Positions 37,183-46,228 of a DNA stretch of 64,000 bases are shown one piece after another. The position numbers and the translations under genes were made by a program. How positions within the stretch are numbered: the first letter of the stretch is position 1; each line of letters begins with the position of its first letter. The notes beneath the pieces were generated by a model. That model was given only the letters and a program-made list of their open reading frames with translations. It was not told where the DNA came from and did no database searches. The stretch is from NCBI GenBank assembly GCA_017591395.1, contig WEDG01002483.1:171001-235000 (forward strand). Direction: 5' to 3'. Origin of the DNA: Schistocephalus solidus (taxonomy: Eukaryota > Platyhelminthes > Cestoda > Diphyllobothriidea > Diphyllobothriidae).

Positions 37183-37544
37183 CAAAATGTTTAACCGTGT
37201 CAATGAGATATTTCTATCAACTGTCTTCTATGACGAGACTAAACGCCCAGTAACAGGCTTTGGATTTTACCTTAAAGGGGTAAGTTACCTGAATAAATTC
37301 ATAATTTTTCCTTTTTTTAGCTTATCTGTACCTGGGACAGTTTTAATAACATTATACGGTTGGCATATTTTTTAAACTGTGTGCTCTTTACATTATTGAA
37401 GGTCCTTACTCGAATAAAGAAGCCTTAGGTTTTGTATAGAACCGTTGCAAAAGGTTTTCTGATACGCTAATTTTACCATGTCTCTTTTGGACGTATTTTC
37501 AAGGGTTTTTGACTTGAATTTATCTTTTAACGTACAATAGATTT
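37183..37544. other. AT-rich spacer
   Basis: About 360 bp between Penelope copy B and foldback copy 3; no gene or repeat recognised. Confidence 0.45.
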
Positions 37545-38474
37545 GCTCCCTCATGAATTGTTGATAAAATTCCGAAATGTGTTTTCTTTTTGAAAAGATA
37601 GCTTAAGTAGGGTTGTTGTATAAAGTATCATGCAGCATAATCCCAAGATCTTCCCGTCACAACGGGATGCCGGCTTTTGAATGAGCCTCTTTCCGACCGC
37701 CTTCATTAGCAACACTGTAAAAATTCATATTTAAGTAGTATGCATTTTCTCGTTTATTTTCAATGTCTTTATCAAAATAAAATATGTTTTAGAAAACACG
37801 AAGAAAATATTTGTAGCGTTCACAATTGGTAGCAATTTATGCCATCTTCAAATTTTATATTTCAGTAATTTTCGGATTTAAAAAGTTCCTACTTATGAGA
37901 TTTTTTAACAACTTGAAATGAGCATTCACGAAGCATCGTATCTGACCATTTATTCATTTTTTTCTATAAAGAATGCAACAGGGTCATCACCCATCGCAAA
38001 CTTTTATGAGCACTATGTGACATTTTACATAACACAGATAAATGTACGATTTTTCTTTATTGGAGTGTAGACAACATGTAATTTAAAAATCCTGAATACA
38101 AATGCAACGGTAGTTAGTGTTCAAAATTATTCGGAAATTGCAAAAGCCTTTTGAAAATTGAAAGGTATATTTTGCAGAACTAACAATTTTCTACGAAATG
38201 AGTACAAGGAAGACTATTCCTGCGCGTGTTTACAATAACATATATTTGAATGTATAAAAGCCTCAAAAATCGGTGAGACAAGTTCAAATAGTCATGTTTT
38301 ATAGAGTGCCATTCATGCAGATGGTTGGAAAGTAGCTCGTTCAAAAGCCTGATCCCGTCGTGAGCTAATTTCCTTGGTGTTAGCTTCCATGAAAATTAAT
38401 ATTTCAACTGGGCTTACGTAATCCTTTCGAAATGAAAACACATTTTCAGTATGTCGGATGACATTTCATGAGTA
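37545..38474. mobile_element. foldback element, copy 3
   Basis: The left end reads CTCCCTCATGAATTGTTGAT followed by TTCCGAAATGTGTTTTC. The right end is its inverted match (GAAAACACATTTTCAGTATG, then GACATTTCATGAG). Internal landmarks agree with copy 1: AATCCCAAGAT, CTTTCCGACCGCC, TTAAGTAGTATGCA and GTGTTCAAAATTATTC. It is about 930 bp, without coding capacity. It ends about 15 bp before the first unit of the 38.5-41.5 kb repeat array. Confidence 0.65.
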
Positions 38475-38489
38475 AGTATATCCACTCTA

Positions 38490-39370
38490 TGCCCTCTCCC
38501 ATCTCCGGTCTTCTTGACTGTGTCATGAGACCGGGCTCAGGTGGGGGAGGAGAAGAGAGTGCGGTAACGTTGAGTGCCGCGGTTAAAAGGTTGCCAACTG
38601 ACAATTACACTCAGACCTCGCAGTTAGTCCAATGTGTGTTGTGTGGAGTGGCTGACTGGTGGTCTGAGAATCAGGCTGCGATGGCTCCTTCTTAACGTGA
38701 CCTCTGGCTATCTCACACATGTGAGATGTAAGCCGTTCAACCCCGTGTTGTGTGAAATCCTGGTGCTTGTGTTTGGGGGGCCAGGTCGTGTACGTAGTAC
38801 ACGAAGACGAGGTCACCAGCAGCTGCGCCCGCTTCCGCATCAGACAACTGACCGGCTCGGACAGTGGTCTGATTGTGGGGTGGGGAGAGAGTGAGGTCGA
38901 CAGCTCAGCGCATGTTCCTCACTATAAACAATCTGACGCGCTTGAAACTATCACGGTGCGCTAAAAGCCGTGGCTTGGAAGGTTGCCAACTGACGGGATA
39001 ACTCGGACCGCGTGGTCAGCCCAATGTGTGTTTTGTGTGGAGTGGCTGACTGGCGGACTGAGAGTCAGGTTGCAATGGCTCCTTCTAAATGTGGCCTTTA
39101 TGGCACTCCCACTCCGTGGGATCCGAGCCAGGTGTGGTGGCACGCCCAGGGCGGCTACGGCCGCGCCAGCCACCTGTGCCCTCTCCCATCTCCGGTCTTC
39201 TTGACTCTGTCTTGACACCGGGCTCAGGTGGGGGAGGAGGAGAGAGTGCGGTAGATGCAGCGCAAGTCTACTATCACTTTAAACTAAATCACGCGCAAGT
39301 CACCGTCCCTGCTCAACTTTCCCATGAGCATACGGTGGACATCGTCGGACTACGACGGTCGAACTATCGT
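38490..39370 (+). repeat. 881-bp direct duplication, left copy
   Basis: It starts TGCCCTCTCCCATCTCCGG and runs to the sequence ACGACGGTCGAACT. The same sequence recurs at 40,660-41,541 with a few substitutions. Inside are two copies of a roughly 110-bp sub-repeat marked by GGTTGCCAACTGAC ... GTGGCTGACTGG ... CTGAGA.TCAGG ... CAATGGCTCCTTCT, plus a CCGGCTCGGACAG block. The many frames here are repeat reading, not genes. Confidence 0.75.
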
Positions 39371-39985
39371 GTGCCTGTTACCCCCACCACCGCAACCACC
39401 ACCGCCTTCGCCTTCACTACCTCCACCACCATCCCCATCAGCGATGGGGAATCTCTCCTAAACTGTACTCAATTCGACCGCACATTCACCTCACGCATCG
39501 GCCTGGTCGGTCACTTGCGAATACATCGTACAGAGACCGGTGAGCCAGTGCCTGGAGCACCATCACACAGCAGAGATCGTCGCCTCAACTGCCCTCACTG
39601 TGTTCACGCATTAACTAATCGCATGGGCCTATTCGGTCACATGCGCATCCATGACAGCGGAATACACCACAATGCCGACAACACCGATACACCATGCACA
39701 CCCTCCGCTCCTGCCATTCTTAGCGCCCCTGACACCCCCACTACCATGAATGACATCCCCTCAGCCTCTACCGATTTCTCCTGCCCACACTGCGCCCTCA
39801 CCTTCAACTCACGCATCGGCCTGGTCGGTCACCTGCGAATCCATCGCACGGAGGCTGGTGAACCAGTGCCTGGGGCTCCGACATACAGTCGATGCGCCCG
39901 CCTTCACTGCCCTCACTGCTCCCACACATTTACACACCGCATGGGCCTATTAGGACACATGCACCTCCACGACAACCTCCGGTAA
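39089..39985 (+). CDS. open reading frame with four C2H2-type fingers (retroelement-derived)
   Basis: An uninterrupted frame of 298 codons. The first 90 or so residues are translated dispersed repeat, so the true start is doubtful. A threonine/proline-rich linker (about 95-118) follows, then four finger modules at about 126-146, 168-188, 232-252 and 274-294. The last three have the full C-x2-C-x12-H-x3-H pattern (CPHC ... GHMRIH). The first has lost its second cysteine (CTQF). Fingers come in pairs joined by a GEPVPGAP linker. I recall this paired CPHC block as the C-terminus of tapeworm RTE-like endonuclease-RT proteins; here no RT precedes it. It is probably a 5'-truncated retroelement end rather than a host gene, although the frame is open. 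Confidence 0.6.
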   Translation: MWPLWHSHSVGSEPGVVARPGRLRPRQPPVPSPISGLLDSVLTPGSGGGGGESAVDAAQVYYHFKLNHAQVTVPAQLSHEHTVDIVGLRRSNYRVPVTPTTATTTAFAFTTSTTIPISDGESLLNCTQFDRTFTSRIGLVGHLRIHRTETGEPVPGAPSHSRDRRLNCPHCVHALTNRMGLFGHMRIHDSGIHHNADNTDTPCTPSAPAILSAPDTPTTMNDIPSASTDFSCPHCALTFNSRIGLVGHLRIHRTEAGEPVPGAPTYSRCARLHCPHCSHTFTHRMGLLGHMHLHDNLR

Positions 39986-40659
39986 ACCACCGGAGGCTAA
40001 GCTACATCAGCGCACACAACCTACACCAATACATCGACAACACCCTCACAATCACCATTTACCAGAGTATATCACGGTTTTCTAGAAACCATGGCTGGGA
40101 AGTCTGCCAATCTGACGCTTCCACCAGACTCCGCCGTTGGCTCAGTGTATGTGCTGTGTGTGTCGAGTGGCTGACCAGTGGACTGGGAGTCAGACGGCGA
40201 TGGCTGATCCATATCCCCTGAGTTTGTGAATCCTGGTGTGTGCGTTATGGGGGCCAGGTCGTGCTGTGGCGCGCGAAGACGGGTACGCCGATCCGTCAGC
40301 CAATGCGCCCACTCCCACATCAGGCAACTGACCGGCTCGGACAGAAGTCTGACTGTGGGGGTGGGGGAGAGAGTGAGGTCGACAGCTCAGCGCATATTCC
40401 TCACTATAAACAATGTGACGCGCTTGAAACTATCACGGTGCGCTAAAAGCCGTGGCTTGGAAGGTTGCCAACTGACGGGAAAACTCGGACCGCGTGTTCA
40501 GCCCAATGTGTGTTTTGTGTGGAGTAGCTGACTGGCGGACTGAGAGTCTGGCCGCAATGGCTCCTTCTTAATGTGGTCTGTATGGCACTACCACTCCGTG
40601 GGATCCGAGCCAGGTGTGGTGGCACGCCCAGGGGCGGCTGCGGCCGCGCCAGCCACCTG
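39986..40659 (+). repeat. repeat-array segment after the finger frame
   Basis: After the stop codon comes about 90 bp of possible element 3' sequence. Two further sub-repeat units (about 40,100-40,210 and 40,460-40,570) and another CCGGCTCGGACAG block follow. The sequence just before 40,660 (CCAGGTGTGGTGGCACGCCC...CAGCCACCTG) matches 39,126-39,175, so the units are the same family in a shifted order. Confidence 0.6.
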
Positions 40660-41541
40660 TGCCCTCTCCCATCTCCGGTCTTCTTGACTGTGTCATGAGA
40701 CCGGCCTCAGGTGGGGGAGGAGAAGAGAGTGCGGTAACGTTGAGTGCTGCGGTTGGAAGGTTGCCAACTGACAATTACACTCAGACCTCGCAGTTAGTCC
40801 AATGTGTGTTGTGTGGAGTGGCTGACTGGTGGTCTGAGAGTCAGGCTGCGATGGCTCCTTCTTAACGTGACCTCTGGCTATCTCACACATGTGAGATGTA
40901 AGCCGTTCAACCCCCGTGTTGTGTGAAATCCTGGTGCTTGTGTTTGGGGGGCCAGGTCGTGTACGTAGTACACGTAGATGAGGTCACCAGCAGCTGCGCC
41001 CGTTTCCGCATCGGACAACTGACCGGCTCGGACAGTGGTCTGATTGTGGGGGTGGGGGAGAGAGTGAGGTCGAGAGCTCAGCGTATTTTCCTCACTTTAA
41101 ACAATCTGACGCGCTTAAAACTATCACGGTGCGCTAAAAGCCGTGGCTTGGAAGGTTGCCAACTGACGGGATAACTTGGACCGCGTGGTCAGCCCAATGT
41201 GTGTTTTGTGTGGAGTGGCTGACTGGCGGACTGAGAGTCAGGTTGCAATGGCTCCTTCTAAATGTGGCCTTTATGGCACTCCCACTCCGTGGGATCCGAG
41301 CCAGGTGTGGTGGCACGCCCAGGGGCGGCTCCGGCCGCGCCAGCCACCTGCGTCCTCTCCCAGCCTCCGGTCTTCTTGACTCTGTCTTGACACCGGGCTC
41401 AGGTGGGGGAGGAGGAGAGAGTGAGGTAGCTGCAGCGCAAGGCTACTTTCACTTAAAACTAATTCACGCGCAAGTCAACGTCCCTGCTCCATCCTTCCAT
41501 GGAGCATACGGTGGACATCGTCGAAATCGACGGTCGAACTG
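40660..41541 (+). repeat. 881-bp direct duplication, right copy
   Basis: Right-hand partner of 38,490-39,370, displaced by 2,170 bp. The first 700 bp are close to identical by eye. Near the end the copies diverge: the finger-coding sequence that follows the left copy is absent, and after GGTCGAACTGCC the sequence turns AT-rich. Confidence 0.75.
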
Positions 41542-41639
41542 CCATATCCACTCTAGTTAAAATATCCATTCTTAAATTGACCGAGACAATACCTAGAGTA
41601 TTCTATGTTTAGAAAGTAAGGGACCGATTCACAAGTAAC

Positions 41640-42698
41640 TCCAAAAGTGGGGCTGGGAAGATTCTAACGTTTGGTTTTCAACCATGCCTGAACCTAATCA
41701 GTGTTTCATTTAAGGCTTCTCGCACGCACTCATTGAAGCAAAATTTTCTATCTTACCAATTGTGATTTTTTATAACATTTAGATTACGATTGAATCGATT
41801 AGTTCAGGGGCAAACTTAGACAAGCTGTCACCACGAAAACTTTTGTATGTAAGTTTCTCAGCTTTTATGAGCACATAATCGGACACAGACACCAGACGGC
41901 GCCATCGGCCCAGTGTATGTGTTGTGTGTGTCGAGTGGCTGACTGGCGGACTGAGAGTCATGCTGCAATGGCTCCTTCTTAATAAGGCCAGCCATGTTAG
42001 AGGGCGGCGTTGCCAGCTGGCTCAATGGGAATGGCGTTGTGAAATATGGTCGCCTGAGTTCTCCCCAAGTGGCCAATTGCTCTGACCAAACTGAGTCCCA
42101 GCAATCCATATGGGTTGGGTAGGTCATTGCACTTGTTAATAGACTGGAGGCCTGTAAACCATGACTCAAGCAACTCGCGGCGCACGTGAGTATCACATCT
42201 TGCGAGATGTTTGGCTTCGTCAAATTTGAAGTTGTGGCCAGTTATCGCCGAATGAGGCACACCTTGAGAACTGGCATCATTTCTCCGCACTGCTGCAATG
42301 TGTTCGGCAATTCGCGTCAGAAGTAGTCTTCGAGCTTCTCGGCGTAGTTGCTTTGCGCAAAACTGCACCCGATCCGAAAAACAACTCCAGATATTTCTGC
42401 CCCGGCACTGGGTCCTTTGGTCTCATTACCTCACGCCAAATGGTGACCTCCGGTCTGTGTGCACCTCCAAATCCAAGTGGCGCCAGAAGACGGCTGACGG
42501 TTTCCGATACTTTGTTGACGTATTGAATGACGCGCCAATATTAAGGCTTGGTTGGCTTTTGTCGTTCGTCCCGTTTGCGCCTGCACTGGTTGACGAAGTT
42601 GTGCCAGTTGCCATTTTCTCTGAACACCTGTCGAAGATGTTGTATTTCGACCAACTTGTCTTCCGTTTCACTGCAATGCATCTCAACATACCGAATAA
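41640..42698. repeat. inverted-repeat arm, partner at 44,456-45,511
   Basis: The reverse complement of 44,456-45,511 matches this arm over its whole length, starting at TCCAAAAGTGGGGCTG. It contains about 240 bp of AT-rich flank, one 110-bp sub-repeat unit (about 41,885-41,985) and the 3' part of Penelope copy C. Because the flank and the Penelope 3' junction are shared, the arms arose by duplication, not by two separate insertions. Confidence 0.8.
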
Positions 42699-42700
42699 GT
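41997..42700 (-). pseudogene. GIY-YIG endonuclease part of Penelope copy C
   Basis: Minus-strand frames 41997-42368 and 42426-42689 cover the nuclease half and the RT-nuclease linker. The former reads RIAEHIAAVRRNDASSQ, RELLESWFTGLQSIN and KCNDLPNPYGLLGL, matching the other copies. It ends NAAL at a stop where foreign sequence begins, so the natural C-terminus is lost. Amino acid differences from B and D show that this copy is the more diverged one. Confidence 0.65.
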
Positions 42701-42741
42701 GTCCTTACGCAACTGCGTTTGTGGCTGATTGGGCGGTAGCA

Positions 42742-44062
42742 TTAACAGTTCAGTACTTGCATCGGATGTGTCGCTTTCCTGAACACTTTGGTTTTTAGGC
42801 CACAATAATCATTCCAACAGACGAGGACGTTGAGAAAAGACAGCTGGTTTTCTTCTTCCTCCAAATAGTAAATTGTTTTTTCCCGGAAGATGCTGTTAAG
42901 AAGATCTTTAAGCGTAAGCACCTGATCCCGTTCGATGACGATGAAGGTGCCATCCACATACCGAGCCCAGAATTGGGGTCAGTAGTGGTGGAAGACCAGT
43001 GACTACAACCGTTGTAGGCCTGCCTCGGCTATCGGTATGGAGATCATGGACCCATTGCTGTTCCCATTCACCCTCTCGTAGATTCTTCCGTCAAACTTGA
43101 AGTGCGTCCTGAGATAGCAATTCAAGAGCTGAAAGGCTTGGGCGTGTTCAAGCTGATACTTGGTTTAATTGTATTGGATTCATCTAAGTAGTTCAACGGT
43201 CTCGACTGACAGGTTAGAATCAGCAGTCATAAATTTGAGGCGCCAAAACAGCCACTTTGCCAGTCCGTACGTTGAAGTGCCTTTGAGTGATGCAATGGGT
43301 CAGAGAGGAGCACCCTCCTTTTGTACATTGGAAGGCAATTGAACCGGGTCAAGGCCATGTCTCGGTCTCTGGCCATTCGTCGATCAGTTGACGTTATTGA
43401 AACCGAGTTCTCCATTGCCAACAGCGCCGCATTAATTTTGCGTGTCAGTGCTTTTACGGGGTTTATTTCGCATGGGACATAATACTGGCGATCCTCCAGT
43501 AAGTCTTTGACTTTCTGAAGGTAGTCTGTTCTGTCCAATACGACGGTGGAACTCCTCTTGTCCGTACGCACGATGTCGATATCTCTGTCGTTTTTGAGTT
43601 ACCTAAATGCATCACGTTCAACCTAAGGGCGTATTTCGCGCGAATGATGAGCCATAAGGATGGACGACACCTAGTGTTGGACAAGGTTCTTCGTCTTCTC
43701 CGTCGCTTTCCTCTGCTTGATGACCGATTCTGCAATCACGTTAATAGGTTGGCATCAGCTGTGTTGAAAGAGGCTTCGTGGCGTAAGACCTGTACTTGCT
43801 TTTTCGTCCGTTGGTTTGACGACAAGTTGTGTACCAGTATGCCGTTTCTGGATGACGTTGGATTAGGCACCTCGCGGAATTTGTTCCCCAGTGCTGTGTC
43901 ACGTGTCACTTTCAGTTCGCGAGCTAGATCAGTGACCTTCTGCTGAAGCAGTTTTGTACCGTCCTCGCCCATGAACTCACAGCATCTGGCACTCTGTTGG
44001 TCAATCATCTGAAGGTTTATGCGCAGCCTCGCATGGCAATCTTGAAGGAGCACACGGATCAA
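42742..44062 (-). pseudogene. N-terminal and RT part of Penelope copy C
   Basis: Minus-strand pieces in order: 43736-44062 (N-terminal basic region), 43463-43735, 43227-43571 and 42742-42957. The Penelope-typical STVVLDRTDYLQK lies at about 43,511-43,550, followed by the RT fingers. As in copy B, the sequence passes from ...TADSN straight to LSVETVELLR (junction about 43,190-43,216), so motif A is missing. Motif C at 42,949-42,960 reads YVDG, losing the second aspartate, and VIERDQVLTLKDLL follows. Frames shift several times. Confidence 0.7.
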
Positions 44063-44239
44063 TCGCCTTCCGTTTTGAAATACTACTCACCTAGCCAGCT
44101 TTGGGTTAACAGGAGATTGTATGAAAAACATTTCGGCAACACGTTACTGTCGGGGCAATTGTGCAGAAACCAAAATCTGTGCATAAGTAGACGCCCCTTT
44201 GGGCAAAGTCTCCCAACCTCGGGCTGATCAGAGGGCGTC

Positions 44240-44415
44240 GTGCCTTAATGAAATGCCGATAGAAGTTAAAATGTGTGTCCCAAGGAAGTTATTGAGAAGA
44301 AGTAGATGCGATGAATGGGACATGAGCCTTATTCGTCTGACGTTTCGGATTCGCACTCGAACCCATAATCAAAGACAGTATCAGATACGGTTAATTCGTA
44401 CAAAGAGAGTTGCAG
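44240..44415. repeat. Penelope terminal repeat at the 5' side of copy C
   Basis: GAAGTTATTGAGAAGAAGTA, then GATGCGATGAATGGGACA and GTACAAAGAGAGTTGCAG, in the same order as at 36,965-37,182. It stops at GTTGCAG, where inverted copy D begins. Confidence 0.6.
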
Positions 44416-45155
44416 GAAATTCCAAACCTGTTAACGTGATTCCGGAAGTGTAATTGGTATGTTGAGATGCACTGCAGTAAAACGGAAGGCAAGGTGGTCA
44501 CTATACAACATCTTCGAGGGGTGTTCAGAGAAAATGGCAACTGGCAAAACTTCGTTAAGCAGTGCAGGTGCAAACGGGACGAATGACAAAAGCTCACCAA
44601 GCCTAAATATTGGCGCGTCATTCTATACGTCAAGAACGTATCGGAGACCGTCAGCCGTCTTCTTATGCCACTTGGATTTGGAGTCGCACACAGATCGGAG
44701 GCCACCATTTGGCTTCAGGTAATGAGACCGAAGGACCCAGTGCAGGGGCAGAAATATCTGGAGTTGTTTTTCGGATCTGGTGCAGTTGTGCGCAAAGCAA
44801 CTACGTCGAGAAGCTGGAAGACTGCTTCTGACGCGAATTGCCGAACACGTGGCAGCAGTGCGGAGAAATGACGCCAATTCTCAAGGTGTGCCTCATTCGG
44901 CGATAACTGGCCACAACTTCAAATTTGACGAAGCCAAACATCTCGCAAGATGTGATACTCACGTGCGCCGCGAGTTGCTTGAGTCATGGTTTACAGGCCT
45001 CCAGTCTATTAACAAGTGCAATGACCTACCCAACCCATATGGATTGCTGAGACTCAGTTTGGTCAGAGCAATTGGCCACTTGGGGAGAACTCAGGCAACC
45101 ATATTTCACAACGCCATTCCCATTGAGCCAGCTGGCAACGCCGCCCTCTAACATG
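44416..45155 (+). mobile_element. Penelope-like element, copy D (internal deletion, inverted)
   Basis: The first 40 bp match the element's N-terminal region (CCAAACCTGTTAACGTGATT, compare CCAAACCTATTAATGTGATT at 46,180). The sequence then jumps directly, at about 44,456, to the C-terminal linker and GIY-YIG domain, so the whole RT is deleted. Frames 44459-44722 and 44780-45151 carry the linker and nuclease. The linker differs by very few residues from copy B, while the truncated end (...GNAAL) and the flank match copy C. It is a mosaic of B-like and C-like sequence. Confidence 0.7.
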
Positions 45156-45511
45156 GCTGGCCTTATTAAGAAGGAGCCATTGCAGCATGACTCTCAGTCC
45201 GCCAGTCAGCCACTCGTCACACACAACACATACACTGGGCCGATGGCGTGGTCTGATGTCAGTGTCAGATTATGTGATCATAAAAAGCTGAGAAACTTAC
45301 ATACAAAAAGTTTTTCGTGGTGACAGCTTGTCTAAGTTTGCCCCTGAACTAATCGATTCAATCGTAATCTAAAGGTTATAAAAAATCACAATTGGTAAGA
45401 TAGAAAATTTTGCTTCAATGAGTGCGTGCGAGAAGCCTTAAATGAAACACTGATTAGGTTCAGGCATGGTTGAAAACCAAACGTTAGAATCTTCACAGCC
45501 CCACTTTTGGA
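44456..45511. repeat. inverted-repeat arm, partner at 41,640-42,698
   Basis: It begins GGTATGTTGAGATGCACTGC and ends CCCCACTTTTGGA. It is inverted relative to 41,640-42,698, with the AT-rich flank (45,280-45,511) nearly unchanged. Only 9 bp separate its end from the start of the next inverted segment at 45,521. Confidence 0.8.
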
Positions 45512-45520
45512 AGACCAACG

Positions 45521-46228
45521 ACTCCCTGTGTACTAATCACCCGTATCTGATACTGTCTCTGATGATGGGTTCGAGTGTGAATCAGAAACGTAAGACAAAT
45601 AAAGCTCTTGTCCCAGAAATCGCATTTACTTCTTCTTAATTACCTCCTGGGACTCGCATTTTCGCTTTTATCGGCAATATATTGAGGCGCGACACTCCGA
45701 TCGGCCGGAAGACGGGAAACCTTCGCTCTTTGAGGGTTTTCTACTTATGTGCAGATTCGGTTTCCGCACAGGTGTCCTGACAATAACGTGTTGCCGAAAT
45801 GTGTTTAAAACAAACGCCGGTTAACTCGCAGCTGGCAAGGCGAGCAGTATTTTAACATAGAAGACGAATGATCCATGTGCTTCTTCAAGGTTGCTACGTG
45901 AGGCTTCGCAAATACCGTCAGAGGATTGACCAAGAGAAGGTTAGATGCTGTGAGTTCATGGGCGAGGACGGTACGAAACTGCTTTAGCAGATGGTAACTG
46001 AACTAGCCCGCGATTTGAAAACGACACGCGACACAGCACTAGAAAACAAATTCCGCAAGCTTCTTATCCAACGTCATCCAGGAACGACAAACTGGTACAC
46101 AACCTGTCGTCGAAGGAACTGACGAAAGAGCAAGTACAGGTTGTACGCCACGTATCCTCTTTTTAACACAGCTGATGCCAAACCTATTAATGTGATTGCG
46201 GAATCGGTCATCAAGCGATTGAGGAGGC
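45521..46228 (+). mobile_element. Penelope-like element, copy E (5' end only); inverted copy of 36,439-37,145
   Basis: This segment is the reverse complement of the 5' end of copy B, with very few differences by eye over about 707 bp. It includes the terminal-repeat sequence (45,521-45,665), the 5' leader and the start of the N-terminal coding region. It stops at GAGGAGGC (46,228), exactly where the 982-bp inverted repeat begins. It has no RT or nuclease. Confidence 0.8.

Larger units (their letters stand above)
41990..44415 (-). mobile_element. Penelope-like element, copy C
   Basis: A minus-strand Penelope copy with terminal-repeat sequence at its 5' side (about 44,240-44,415) but not at its 3' side, where it is cut off at about 41,990 against the 110-bp sub-repeat. 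It carries N-terminal, RT and GIY-YIG regions, all interrupted. It shares with copy B the deletion that removes RT motif A; motif C here reads YVDG. The order and orientation match copy B about 7 kb to the left. Confidence 0.75.

Noticed and set aside
38468..41560. The many 60-130-codon frames on both strands of the repeat array as small genes
   Set aside because: They recur with the repeat units in all frames and have no conserved domain; only the finger frame is distinctive.
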